Assembly (NCBI RefSeq): GCF_900589395.1
Contig: NZ_UUIS01000044.1
Span: 122,438 to 186,437 of the forward strand
Direction of reading: 5' to 3'
Source: Pseudomonas viridiflava
GTDB taxonomy: Bacteria > Pseudomonadota > Gammaproteobacteria > Pseudomonadales > Pseudomonadaceae
DNA: 64,000 bases
Shown: positions 34,944 to 45,100 of the stretch, one piece after another
How positions within the stretch are numbered: position 1 is the stretch's first letter
Layout of the letters: every line of letters begins with the position of its first letter
The notes under the pieces: generated by a model
Database searches by the model: none
What the model saw: the letters and a program-made list of their open reading frames with translations, nothing else
Told to the model about the DNA's origin: nothing
Translations under genes and position numbers: made by a program

Positions 34944-37163
34944 ATGTCCGACCGCTACGAACTGTACCTCACCTGCCCCAAGGGCCTTGAAGGCCTGCTG
35001 ATCGAGGAAGCCACCGGGCTGGGCCTGGAAGAGGCCCGGGAACACACTTCGGCCATTCGCGGCCTGGCCGACATGGAAACGGCCTACCGCTTGTGCCTGT
35101 GGTCACGCCTGGCCAACCGTGTGCTGCTGGTGCTCAAGCGTTTCCCGATGAGCAATGCCGAGGACCTGTACCACGGCGTGCTGGATGTCGAATGGCCCGA
35201 ACACCTTGAGCCGGACGGCAGCATCGCCGTGGAATTCAGCGGTCATGGCTCGGGGATCGACAACACCCACTTTGGCGCCCTGAAGGTCAAGGACGCGATC
35301 GTCGACAAGTTGCGCACCCCCGATGGCCTGCGTCCTTCGGTGGACAAGATCAACCCGGACCTGCGCGTGCACCTGCGCCTGGACCGTGGCCAGGCCATCC
35401 TGTCGCTGGACCTTTCCGGTCACAGCCTGCACCAGCGCGGTTACCGCCTGCAGCAGGGCGCTGCGCCGTTGAAGGAAAACCTTGCCGCCGCGATCCTGAT
35501 CCGCGCCGGCTGGCCACGCATTGCGGCCGAAGGCGGCGCACTGGCCGACCCGATGTGCGGCGTGGGCACCTTTCTGGTCGAGGCCGGCATGATTGCCGCC
35601 GACATCGCGCCCAATCTCAAGCGCGAGCGCTGGGGCTTCAGTGCCTGGTTGGGGCATGTGCCGGCGCTGTGGCGCAAGTTGCACGACGAAGCACTGGCCC
35701 GCGCCGAAGCGGGCCTGGCGAAAACGCCGGCCTGGATCCGCGGCTACGAGGCCGATCCACGGCTGATCCAGCCAGGGCGCAACAACATCGAGCGCGCCGG
35801 GCTGAGCGACTGGATCAAGGTCTATCAGGGCGAAGTCGGCACCTTCGAGCCGCGCACCGACCAGAACCAGAAAGGCCTGGTGATCTGCAACCCGCCCTAC
35901 GGCGAGCGTCTTGGCGATGAGGCCAGCCTGTTGTACCTCTACCAGAATCTTGGCGAGCGGCTGCGACAGGCCTGCCTGGGCTGGGAGGCGGCGGTGTTTA
36001 CCGGTGCCCCTGACCTGGGCAAGCGCATGGGCATTCGCAGTCACAAGCAATATGCATTCTGGAACGGCGCCTTGCCGTGCAAGCTGTTGCTGCTCAAGAT
36101 CCAGCCCGATCAGTTCGTCACCGGCGAACGCCGCAGCCCCGAGCAGCGCCAGGCCGCACTTGAAGAGCCGGTACCGGCACGCAACGAAAGCATGCCGGCC
36201 CCGCTCGAGCAGGCCCGCCTGAGCGAAGGCGGGCAGATGTTCGCCAACCGCTTGCAGAAGAACCTCAAGCAATTGGGCAAGTGGGTGCGTCGCGAAGGCA
36301 TCGAGTGCTACCGCGTCTACGATGCCGACATGCCCGAGTACGCCGTGGCCGTCGACCTGTACGGCGACTGGGTGCATGTGCAGGAATATGCCGCACCGAA
36401 GTCCATCGACCCGGCCAAGGCTTCGGCCCGGCTGTTCGATGCGCTGGCGGCCATTCCCCAGGCGCTGGGCATCGACAAGAGCCGTGTCGTGGTCAAGCGC
36501 CGTGAGCGCCAGAGCGGCACGCGCCAGTATGAGCGCCAGAGTGCGCAAGGCCAGTTCATCGAAGTCGGCGAGGGCGGTTTGCGCCTGTTGGTGAATCTCA
36601 CCGACTACCTTGATACCGGCCTGTTCCTGGACCACCGGCCGATGCGCATGCGCATCCAGAAAGAGGCCGCCGGCAAGCGTTTCCTCAACCTGTTCTGCTA
36701 CACCGCCACCGCCACAGTGCACGCGGCCAAGGGTGGCGCACGCAGCACCACCAGCGTCGACCTGTCGCGCACTTACCTGGACTGGGCACGCCGCAACCTG
36801 TCACTCAACGGTTTTTCCGAGAAAAACCGGCTGGAACAGGGCGATGTCATGGCCTGGTTGCGTGAATGCCGCGAAGAGTACGAGTTGATCTTCATCGACC
36901 CGCCGACCTTCTCCAACTCCAAGCGCATGGAAGGGGTGTTCGACGTGCAGCGTGACCAGGTCGAACTGATCGACTTGGCCATGGCTCGCCTGGCACCGGG
37001 CGGCGTGCTGTATTTCTCCAACAACTTCCGCAAGTTCGTCCTCGATGAACACATCGCCCAGCGCTATGTCGTCGAGGAAATCAGTGGCCAGACCATGGAC
37101 CCTGACTTCTCGCGCAACGACCGGATTCACCGTGCCTGGAAAATCACCGTGCGCACGGCGTAG
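34944..37163 (+). CDS. rlmL: Bifunctional 23S rRNA methyltransferase RlmKL (m2G2445 / m7G2069)
   Basis: This 739-residue fusion enzyme starts MSDRYELYLTCPKGLEGLL. The N-terminal THUMP domain (to about residue 155) and the RlmL methyltransferase domain carry LADPMCGVGTFLVEAG and VICNPPYGERL (NPPY motif, about residues 315-325). The C-terminal RlmK half has FLNLFCYTATATVHAA and FIDPPTFSNSKRM (about residues 650-665). Both active sites look intact. It modifies helix 74 of 23S rRNA. The ATG at 34944 gives the conserved start. It is divergent from rmf, a ribosome-linked neighbourhood. Confidence 0.96.
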   Translation: MSDRYELYLTCPKGLEGLLIEEATGLGLEEAREHTSAIRGLADMETAYRLCLWSRLANRVLLVLKRFPMSNAEDLYHGVLDVEWPEHLEPDGSIAVEFSGHGSGIDNTHFGALKVKDAIVDKLRTPDGLRPSVDKINPDLRVHLRLDRGQAILSLDLSGHSLHQRGYRLQQGAAPLKENLAAAILIRAGWPRIAAEGGALADPMCGVGTFLVEAGMIAADIAPNLKRERWGFSAWLGHVPALWRKLHDEALARAEAGLAKTPAWIRGYEADPRLIQPGRNNIERAGLSDWIKVYQGEVGTFEPRTDQNQKGLVICNPPYGERLGDEASLLYLYQNLGERLRQACLGWEAAVFTGAPDLGKRMGIRSHKQYAFWNGALPCKLLLLKIQPDQFVTGERRSPEQRQAALEEPVPARNESMPAPLEQARLSEGGQMFANRLQKNLKQLGKWVRREGIECYRVYDADMPEYAVAVDLYGDWVHVQEYAAPKSIDPAKASARLFDALAAIPQALGIDKSRVVVKRRERQSGTRQYERQSAQGQFIEVGEGGLRLLVNLTDYLDTGLFLDHRPMRMRIQKEAAGKRFLNLFCYTATATVHAAKGGARSTTSVDLSRTYLDWARRNLSLNGFSEKNRLEQGDVMAWLRECREEYELIFIDPPTFSNSKRMEGVFDVQRDQVELIDLAMARLAPGGVLYFSNNFRKFVLDEHIAQRYVVEEISGQTMDPDFSRNDRIHRAWKITVRTA

Positions 37164-37174
37164 GCCCTTTGAAA

Positions 37175-37206
37175 CCCCGTTCAGGACCGATCGGTCTTGA
37201 ATGGGG
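37175..37206. terminator. Terminator-like hairpin after rlmKL
   Basis: CCCCGTTCA pairs with TGAATGGGG around the inner palindrome GACCGATCGGTC, 12 bases after the rlmKL stop. There is no clear T run on the plus strand, so termination efficiency is uncertain. Confidence 0.6.
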
Positions 37207-37400
37207 CCTGCTGTCATGTGAATGCATCAATCGCAGTACAAAAGAGCAGGATGCTCTGGCAATCTCCTTGAAATCATTGGAGATTGCTCGATTTGTCCAG
37301 GTTACGGCTTTCATGGGCTAGGCAAATTAATGGCGAATAGCTATAACAGAGGCACGGCCAGCCGGACGCTCAATCTTCGTTGGCGTCACGAGTGTTGAGT

Positions 37401-39797
37401 ATGGCTGCGAAACAACCCCGACCCCGGATACTCGGCTTTATCAACGAACAGGCATCGGCGTGGCTGGTTGCCGTGCTGGCGTTGTTGGCCGGGCTGGCGT
37501 TGACAGCGATGTTGGCACTGAACAATTACGAGCTCTACCAGCGCCAGTTGCGCCAGCGTTTCGACCTGCTGGCCAGTGAGCGCTTCATTCGCATCCAGGA
37601 GCGCCTGGACGGTCAATTGGGGCGGCTTGACAGCCTGCGCCGCTATTTCGTGTATTCCACTGACGTGACCCGTGCGGACTATGACGGCTTTGCCGCGCCG
37701 CTGCTGGAAGGCACCCGGGCCTATTCCTGGAGCCCGCGGGTCAGCGATGCCGAGCGCGCGACATTCGAGGCCGCTGCGCGCGCCGAGGGCCTGGTGGATT
37801 ACGCCATCCGGGAAAAAAATGCCGACGGCATGCTGGTGGTTGCCGGGACGCACCCGGAGTATTACCCGGTCCTGTATACCCAGTCGTTGAGCCGCCTGCC
37901 GTTACCGCTGGGCTGGGATATCAATTCCGAGGCGGTGCGCCAGCAGACACTGGAACGTGCGCGGATGCTCGGTTCGATTGCCGCGACCCCGCGCATAGAG
38001 CTGGTGGGCCTGGAGCCTGAGCATGCCTATGGCGTACTGCTGGTGGCGCCGGTGTTCAGCCGTCAAGGCAGCGAAGGGGAGTGGGATTCGCAGCTGCGTG
38101 GCTATGCCATGGCGGTCATCAGCCTGGACGAACTGATGAGCGAGGGGCTGCCGACCCAGGACAACCTGGCGGTGACCATGCTGGACCTGGGTTCGCCCGC
38201 CGAACCGCAGTTGCTGTACCAGTCGAGCGTGCAGGCGGCGGCCGGTGATTTGCGGGCCAGCACCTTGCTGAACCTGGCCGATCGCGATTACCTGCTTGAG
38301 GTGCGGCCTACCGAGGCCTTTCTGCAAAGCAATCAGTCCATGGCCGGCAGCGTGATCGTGCTGGGCGGCCTGTTGAGCCTGATGCTCAGTGCATTGCTCT
38401 ACAGCCTGATCGGCCAGCGTCAGCGCGCCTTGCTGCTGGTTGACCAGCGCACCGGTCAGTTACGCCTGCGCGAACAGCAGTTGCGTGTGACGCATGGGCA
38501 GTTGCGCAACGTACTGGATGCCGCCACCGAAGTCGCAATCATTGCCACTGATCTGAACGGCGTCATCAGCACCTTCAACGTGGGTGCCCACAAGATGCTC
38601 CACTACAGCGAGGCTGATGTGGTCGGCAAGTTCATGCTCAAGGATCTTCACGATCCGGCCGAGCTTGCCGAGCATGCCCGGCAACTGAGTGAGCACTACC
38701 AGCGGCCGGTTCCACTGGAGCAGGCCATGCTGATCGAGGCCACCGAACTGGGCAGCCACCCGGCCCGGGAATGGCTGTTCCGCCGCCGTGACGGCAGCAC
38801 CCTGGCGGTCAACATGCTGGTCACGGCGGTGCGCGACGACCAGGATCAATGGATCGGCTACCTGGCGGTGTGCCTGGACATCACTGAACGCAAGCGTGTT
38901 CACGAAGCACTGGCCGCGCGGGACCGGTTGCTGGAGCGACTGGGCTCCCAGGTGCCTGGCGGGATTTATCAGTTGCAGCGCCTGACGAGCGGCCTGGCGC
39001 GCTTCAATTACATCAGTGTCGGTATGTGTGAGCTTTACGAGCTGACCGAGGCGCAGATCGTGGCCGACATCACTAACGTGCTGGAGCGTACCCATGTCGA
39101 CGATCGTGCCCGGATGATGCGCGGCATGCGCGAAAGCAGCGATCAGTTCAAGCCGTGGCGCGAGGAGTACCGTATCGAGCTGCCCGAACGCGGCGTGCGC
39201 TGGGTGCGCGGCGAGGCAACGCCGGAACGCTTGCCTGATGGCAGCATTCTCTGGCATGGCTTCCTGAGCGACGTCACCGACATGAAGCGGGTGCAGGATG
39301 AATTGCGGGCCCTGTCGATCACCGATGTCCTGACCGGGGCCTACAACCGTCGTTACTTCCAGGAGCGTCTGCAGGCTGAGCTGCGCCGGGTCGAGCGCCA
39401 CGGCGCAAGTCTGGCGGTGATCATGCTCGACATCGACAATTTCAAGCGTATCAACGACCAGCATGGCCATGCTGTAGGCGATGCCGTGCTGCTGGGGGTG
39501 TCACGCACGCTCACCCGGCGCTTGCGCGGCGAGGATGTGTTCTGCCGCCTGGGCGGCGAAGAATTCATCATCCTGTGCCCCGGCATTGATGGCCCGCAGG
39601 CCTGGCAACTGGCCGTTAACCTGTGGCAGATCCTGCGCAACCAGTCCATCGACGCGGTCGGCCAGGTAACCGCCAGCTTCGGCATTGCCTGCTCGCGCCC
39701 GGGTGAGGGCGCCGATGCCTTGTTGCTGCGTGCCGACTCAGGTGTCTATGCGGCCAAGCAGGCCGGGCGTGACCGGGTCGAACCCGAGCAGGCGTGA
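37401..39797 (+). CDS. Diguanylate cyclase with CHASE and PAS sensory domains
   Basis: This is a 798-residue inner-membrane protein. A transmembrane helix (about 22-45) and a periplasmic CHASE domain (about 80-290, containing WSPRVSDAER and GWDINSEA) come first. A second transmembrane helix (about 318-340) and two PAS/PAC modules (about 370-500 and 510-630) follow. The C-terminal GGDEF domain (about 640-795) has the active signature RLGGEEF and the substrate region DIDNFKRINDQHGHAVGD. It should make c-di-GMP from GTP. An inhibitory RxxD is not obvious. It ends 4 bases from the convergent dacB stop. The ATG at 37401 is used; a TTG 21 bases earlier is in frame. Confidence 0.92.
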   Translation: MAAKQPRPRILGFINEQASAWLVAVLALLAGLALTAMLALNNYELYQRQLRQRFDLLASERFIRIQERLDGQLGRLDSLRRYFVYSTDVTRADYDGFAAPLLEGTRAYSWSPRVSDAERATFEAAARAEGLVDYAIREKNADGMLVVAGTHPEYYPVLYTQSLSRLPLPLGWDINSEAVRQQTLERARMLGSIAATPRIELVGLEPEHAYGVLLVAPVFSRQGSEGEWDSQLRGYAMAVISLDELMSEGLPTQDNLAVTMLDLGSPAEPQLLYQSSVQAAAGDLRASTLLNLADRDYLLEVRPTEAFLQSNQSMAGSVIVLGGLLSLMLSALLYSLIGQRQRALLLVDQRTGQLRLREQQLRVTHGQLRNVLDAATEVAIIATDLNGVISTFNVGAHKMLHYSEADVVGKFMLKDLHDPAELAEHARQLSEHYQRPVPLEQAMLIEATELGSHPAREWLFRRRDGSTLAVNMLVTAVRDDQDQWIGYLAVCLDITERKRVHEALAARDRLLERLGSQVPGGIYQLQRLTSGLARFNYISVGMCELYELTEAQIVADITNVLERTHVDDRARMMRGMRESSDQFKPWREEYRIELPERGVRWVRGEATPERLPDGSILWHGFLSDVTDMKRVQDELRALSITDVLTGAYNRRYFQERLQAELRRVERHGASLAVIMLDIDNFKRINDQHGHAVGDAVLLGVSRTLTRRLRGEDVFCRLGGEEFIILCPGIDGPQAWQLAVNLWQILRNQSIDAVGQVTASFGIACSRPGEGADALLLRADSGVYAAKQAGRDRVEPEQA

Positions 39798-39801
39798 ACG
39801 C

Positions 39802-41277
39802 CTAGCGCAAGGGTTGGGCGATCGACAGGGTGTCGTTGTTCAGCTTGGGCTGGCGGTACAGTTCGACCAGCACCTCGTCGAGGACCGATGAAGCGCCGAA
39901 AGGTCGTGGGTCGTTGAGGATGGCCACCACCGCCCAGGTGTTGCCGTTGCTGTCGCGGCTGTAGCCGGCGATGGCACGCACGGTATTGAGGGTACCGGTC
40001 TTGATATGGGCTTCGCCCAGCAACGGCGTACGCTTGAGGCGCTTGCGCATGGTGCCGTCCATGCCGGCCAGTGGCATGGAGCTGGTGAACTCGGCTGCAT
40101 ACGGGCTGCGCCAGGCGGCTTGCAGCAGGATGGCCATTTCCCGTGCACTGACCCGCTCGGCGCGCGACAGGCCCGAGCCGTTCTCCATCACCAGATGCGG
40201 TGCGGTAATGCCTTTTTTGGCCAGCCACTGGCGAATGACCCGCTGCGCGGCCTTGGCGTCGTCGCCGTCGGCCGTGGTGCGAAACTCCTGGCCCAGGCTC
40301 AGGAAGAGCTGCTGGGCCATGGTGTTGTTGCTGTACTTGTTGATGTCGCGGATGACTTCCACCAGGTCCGGGGAAAACGTGCGCGCCAACAGCTTGGCGC
40401 CGGACGGCACGCTGGCGACCCGGTCGCCGCCCTGGATACTGCCGCCCAGTTCCTGCCAGATGGCACGTACGGCACCGGCCGCGTAGGTCGGGTGATCGAG
40501 CAACGACAGGTAGGTCTGCGCATTGCAGCCCTTGGCCAGTTGCCCACTGACCACCACGGTCATGCTGCCGTCGGCCTGGGGTATGGGGTTGTAACGCACG
40601 TCATCGCCACACTGCTTGGCGGCGCTGGGCTTGACCTGGTTGTCGATACGAATGCTGGCAATGGGTGGTTCCACGGTGGTCAGCACGCGCCCGTCATCAT
40701 TGCGGGTGACGAAGCGCAGGGCCTTGAGGTTGACCAGCAGCGAGTCGGGACGTACCAGGAACGGCTTGTTGTCGTCGTTGCCGTCGTCGTTGAACGCCGG
40801 TAACACCGGTTGCACGAAGTGGCTGCGGTCCAGTACCAGGTCGCCGGTCACCTGTTGCACGCCATTGGCGCGCAGGTCACGCATCAGCAACCAGAGCTTC
40901 TCCATGTTCAGCTTGGGGTCGCCGCCTCCCTTGAGGTACAGGTTGCCGCGCAGCACACCATTGCTCAGGGTGCCGTCGGTGAAGAATTCGGTTTTCCATT
41001 GGTGGGTGGGCCCCAGGATTTCCAGTGCCGCGTAGGTGGTGACCAGCTTCATGGTCGAGGCGGGGTTGACCGAGACATCGGCGTTGAACACGGTCGGGGT
41101 GCCCTGGCCATTGAGCGGCAGCATGACCAGTGACAGGGCATCGTCGGTCAGCTTGCTGGCCTTGAGGGCCTGCTGGACCTTGGGTGGCAGCGTAGTGTTG
41201 ATTGTGGCCGCCTGGGCTTGAAGCGTTACAGGCGCAAGTAGTGTGACGAATAACAGAGGACGTAGAAGTCTGATCAT
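39802..41277 (-). CDS. dacB: D-alanyl-D-alanine carboxypeptidase/endopeptidase (PBP4 type)
   Basis: This 491-residue exported penicillin-binding protein has a signal peptide (MIRLLRPLLFVTLLAPVTLQAQA). The active-site triad motifs of class C PBPs are visible: SxxK in NPASTMKLV (about residues 72-80), SxN in KYSNNTMA (about 315), and KTG in HIKTGTLN (about 430). It trims peptidoglycan peptides in the periplasm. In Pseudomonas its loss can induce AmpC through AmpR. The ATG at 41277 was chosen; a TTG one codon upstream is possible. The gene order dacB-yggL-roc matches P. aeruginosa. Confidence 0.95.
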   Translation of the reverse strand: MIRLLRPLLFVTLLAPVTLQAQAATINTTLPPKVQQALKASKLTDDALSLVMLPLNGQGTPTVFNADVSVNPASTMKLVTTYAALEILGPTHQWKTEFFTDGTLSNGVLRGNLYLKGGGDPKLNMEKLWLLMRDLRANGVQQVTGDLVLDRSHFVQPVLPAFNDDGNDDNKPFLVRPDSLLVNLKALRFVTRNDDGRVLTTVEPPIASIRIDNQVKPSAAKQCGDDVRYNPIPQADGSMTVVVSGQLAKGCNAQTYLSLLDHPTYAAGAVRAIWQELGGSIQGGDRVASVPSGAKLLARTFSPDLVEVIRDINKYSNNTMAQQLFLSLGQEFRTTADGDDAKAAQRVIRQWLAKKGITAPHLVMENGSGLSRAERVSAREMAILLQAAWRSPYAAEFTSSMPLAGMDGTMRKRLKRTPLLGEAHIKTGTLNTVRAIAGYSRDSNGNTWAVVAILNDPRPFGASSVLDEVLVELYRQPKLNNDTLSIAQPLR

Positions 41278-41584
41278 CAATTAAAAACCTTGCAACAAAG
41301 ATGAAAAACCAGAAGAGGGCAAGATGAACGCCCTCGATGACGATAAAGGCGCAGGGGTGATGAACTGGACGCGCCGTGACAGAGCGGCATTATGCCCCAA
41401 GCTGACGGGCCGTGCGGCATTGCAAGTGCGTTGTAGGGGGATTTTTATGGCTGCTAATTATGTAGGACAATTCTTGCGCTTTATCAGTACTCCGGGGCTT
41501 TACCGCTTTGATGGCGGACATTAACCGGCGTGATTGCTTGATGACTCTGATCTGTCTGCCGCGTAACGGGCTAAACGCCAGGCA

Positions 41585-41614
41585 CAAAAAAGCCATCCTC
41601 AGGAGATGGCTTTT
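41585..41614. terminator. Bidirectional terminator hairpin
   Basis: AAAAGCCATC pairs with GATGGCTTTT around CTCAGGA, with A and T runs at the two ends, so it can act on both strands. It probably ends the yggL transcript about 180 bases after its stop codon. Confidence 0.82.
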
Positions 41615-41751
41615 ATGGCTGGCCGGCGACAGACGCCGTCAGCGCACTTCTGGAAACTACCTGCGTTGCCGACGCTGCGTCAAAAACAGGCTCGTGCGCG
41701 GCTTCGACCGCTACTCACCTGTTGGTGTGGAAGCACCATCGATATTGCGCA

Positions 41752-41777
41752 GACTGCCTCGCTTGCGTTTCCAGAGG
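41752..41777 (-). repeat. 26-base dispersed repeat, copy 2 (after yggL)
   Basis: On the minus strand this reads CCTCTGGAAACGCA followed by AGCGAGGCAGTC. It matches 14345-14370 at 24 of 26 positions. It lies 15 bases downstream of the yggL stop codon. Confidence 0.7.
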
Positions 41778-41791
41778 CGCCCGTCCGGTAC

Positions 41792-42136
41792 TCAGGCTGC
41801 CGAATTGATCGGCTTTTCCGGGTACCAGGCGTCGATCAGCGGGCTGACCTCGACCTTGATCACTTCGCTGCGGCCTTTGAGCCATGCTTCGACAATGGCA
41901 CGTTGCTCTTCGGTGGCCGAGCCACGTTCGGCCAGGCACACCAGACCGTAGTCATCGCCGCCAACATAGTCGAGACCGTTGGCATCCATGGCTTCTTCGA
42001 GGAACGCGTCAAGGAAGGCATCGATGTCTTCATCGACCAGGTCTTCCTTGAATTCCAGGTTGAGCTCAAAACCCAACTCCTGGAACTCATCTACACACAG
42101 TTTCTTGCGCAGACGGCGGGAACGGTTAGTAGCCAT
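41792..42136 (-). CDS. yggL: YggL-family protein (DUF469), ribosome-associated
   Basis: This 114-residue protein starts MATNRSRRLRKKLCVDEFQELG, the DUF469 hallmark. An acidic middle (VDEDIDAFLDAFLEEAMDA) and a conserved C-terminal WLKGRSEVI / PLIDAWYP follow. YggL of E. coli binds the 50S ribosomal subunit and its operon neighbour is a tRNA methyltransferase; in Pseudomonas it sits next to dacB as here. Start and length are standard. It is probably monocistronic, with the terminator at 41585-41614. Confidence 0.92.
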   Translation of the reverse strand: MATNRSRRLRKKLCVDEFQELGFELNLEFKEDLVDEDIDAFLDAFLEEAMDANGLDYVGGDDYGLVCLAERGSATEEQRAIVEAWLKGRSEVIKVEVSPLIDAWYPEKPINSAA

Positions 42137-42195
42137 GAAAAAATCCTCTTGGGTAAATACGGCGCGCAGTCTAACAGCTAAGTGACTGGCGCGTG

Positions 42196-45100
42196 TTACA
42201 GATTGCGCAGGTGTTCATCCAGTGCCTGCTCCAGCCTGTGCAAGGCCGCGTCCAGGGTGCGCTGACAATCCTTCAATTGCGAGGGAGTTGCCTGCCCGTT
42301 GCACGCCAGTTCCAGCGCATCGCAGGCGTTCACCACTTCGGTGGCGGCAATGATGCGGGCTGCCCCTTTGATGCGGTGGGCCATTTCACCAAGGCCCTGA
42401 TAATTGCCAGCGTCCATCCGTTGCGCCAGTGCCTGTCGATCCTGTTGATTGCTGGATAGCAATTGCATCAGCAGCCGTCGGGTCATTTCAGTGTGCGCGC
42501 CGGTCAGTTGGTGAAGGCTGTCAGGGTTGAAGGGGGGCAGAGCGTGGCTGCCCGGGCGGACGCTATCGAATGAGGCCAGGTGTTCGCTCAGTGCGGTGAG
42601 GCCGATCGGCTTGAACAGGCAATCGTCCATGCCGGCATCACGGCAGCGCTGCACTTCCTCGGGCAGGGCGTTGGCGGTAAAGCCCCATATGACACAGGGC
42701 ACGCGCTGTTCGGCGGCCTCACGCGCCCGGATGGCCCGGGTCAGTTCATAACCGTTCATCACCGGCATGTTGCAGTCGACCATCACCAGGTCGAAATCAT
42801 GCCTGAGCCACGCCTGCAGGCCCTGTTCCCCTTGTTCGGCCACCTCGCTGCGGTGGCCGAGATACCCCAGTTGCTGGCTGAGCAGCAGGCGATTGGCCGG
42901 ATGGTCATCGACCACCAGGATATACAGCCCGGTGTCCGGTGGTGTGATCGCCCGCACTGGCAGGGCCTGGCCGTGTGGCGCCTCGAGCAGCATCAGGTCC
43001 ATGATCAGCGTGGCGCAGGTGCCCTGGCCTGGCTGGCTGTCCAGCGTCAGGCTGCCGCCCATCATCTGGCACAAGTGGCGACAGATCACCAGGCCCAGCC
43101 CTGCACCGCTGCGGGCCATCTGCCCCGAATTGTCAGCCTGGGCAAAGGGCTCGAACAGCCGTTGCAGGTCGGCGGCGGCAATGCCGATGCCGCTGTCGCG
43201 CACTGTCAGGGTCAGACGCTGATGCCCGGCGTGGGGGCTGGCATCGGCCTGCAGGTCGATACGGACCTCGCCGACCGGCGTGAACTTGATGGCATTGCTG
43301 ACCAGGTTGGAAAGCACCTGCTTGAAGCGCAGCGGGTCAATGAGCACGTCAGTGTCGAGGCGTTCGTCCAGGTGCAGGTGCAGGTCGATGTTCTTCTGCC
43401 GTGCCAGACCGTCGAAGACCCTTACCACCGACTCGGTCAGTGGCCTCAGGTTGGCACGCTCCGGCGTCAGGGCCATGTGTCCGGACTCGATGCGGGCAAT
43501 GTCGAGGATGTCACCGATCAGTTCCAGCAGGTCGCTGGCCGAGCTGTAGGCCACTTCGATGGCTGCACGGTCCAGATGACCCTGGTCGGCCCGTTTGAGG
43601 GCCAGCTCGAGCATGCCGATCACCGCATTCATGGGCGTACGGATTTCATGGCTCATGGTGGCCAGGAAGGTGCTCTTGGCCCGGTTGGCACTGTCTGCCT
43701 GTTCCTTGGCCGCCTGGAGTTCGTCGATCAGTTGCCGGCGATCGCTGATATCGATCCAGCCGCCAATGATGCCCTGGACATCACCGAGTGAGTCGCGAAA
43801 CGGCAGTATCCAGTGGTAGATGGTCAGGCGCCGCTCGCCGATATGCAGGGTGCGGTCCAGAATCATGGGCGTGTCGGTGGCCATCACCTGCTGGTAGTCG
43901 GCTGCATATTCGGCCGCTTCGCCTGTATCGCTCAACACACCGCCGGTGACGCATTGATTGATAACGTCTTCGCGGGTCGCCGAGAAGGTGCGCAGGTAGC
44001 TGTCATTGCACATGCGCAGCAACCCTTCACGGTCGCGGACGTAGATCGGGTGTGGCGTGCCGTCGAGTAACGTGCTCATGAATTGCAGTTGGTCACCCAG
44101 CGCCCGCTCGGCCAGCCTGCGTTGGTGAATCTGCCGGCGCATCCAGGCATTCCAGACCAGCAGCGCGAGCAGTAACAGGCCTGCGCCGGCCACAATGCGG
44201 TAGATCAGGCGCTGATATTCGTGCCAGTTGACGCCGTTGGGGTTGTAGGTGCGCCAGCGTTCGTTGATAGCGGCCATGTCTTGTGGCGCGATGCCGGTCA
44301 GTGCCTTGTCGAGGATCGAGCGCAGCTCGACCGATTGTGCGGCGGTGGCCATGGCAATCAGCGCCGGTTGATCCCCCAGGGTCGCCGTGATACGCAGAAG
44401 TTGGGCAAGGCGCCCGGACGCCAGGGAATAATTGGCGCTGAGCAACGAAACCGCCGCACCGTCGACCCGCTCATCGGCCAGTAGCTCAAGCGCCTGCATC
44501 GGATTGTCGATGGGCACGATGACGATGTCGGGGTGTTGGCTGCGCAGCCAGGACAACAGTGGACTGTCCCGGGCCACGGCCAGGCGTTTGCCGTTCATTT
44601 GCAGCGGCCAGGCCGCCAGCGGGGCGTTGCGCCGGGTTACCAGCACAAAGGTGTTGTCCATCCAGGGACGGCTCAGGCCCAGCCGGGCTGCATGCTCGTC
44701 GCTGACCATCAGGGCACCGATCATGTCGGCTTGCCCCTGGTCGATCTGGCGCAGCATGTCACGGGTATCCGGTGAGCGCTGCACCTCGAAGCGCAGCCCG
44801 GTCCGCAGGCGTATCAGGTCGAGCAGGTCGGCGGTAATGCCGCGAAACTGGCCGTCCGCATCGAAAAAGGTCAGCGGCGCATGATTTTCGTTGACCACGA
44901 TGCGGACCTGGGGGTGGGCAGCTATCCAGCGTTGTTCGCTCGGGCTGAGCGACAGGGAAGGACTGCCAGGCATCGGCTGGTCGTTTGTGCCCCAGCGCCT
45001 GGAGATTTCAAAACGGTCGGCCGGGGCAATCGCTTGCAGGGTCCGGTTGATGATTTCCAGCAGGCGGGTGTTATCGCTGTTCACGGCAAAACCGAAACCG

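Larger units (their letters stand above)
41278..41791. other. 514-base gap between dacB and yggL
   Basis: No convincing gene was found: the short frames at 41324-41524 (plus) and 41390-41596 (minus) lack ribosome binding sites and recognisable motifs. The gap holds the dacB promoter, the terminator at 41585-41614, and, 15 bases from the yggL stop, the second copy of the 26-base repeat at 41752-41777. Confidence 0.6.

Noticed and set aside
35103..36722. 539-codon open frame on the minus strand
   Set aside because: Antisense to rlmKL, which has both methyltransferase signatures intact.
41390..41596. Possible 68-residue protein on the minus strand in the dacB-yggL gap
   Set aside because: Begins inside the terminator hairpin, has no ribosome binding site and no recognisable motif.
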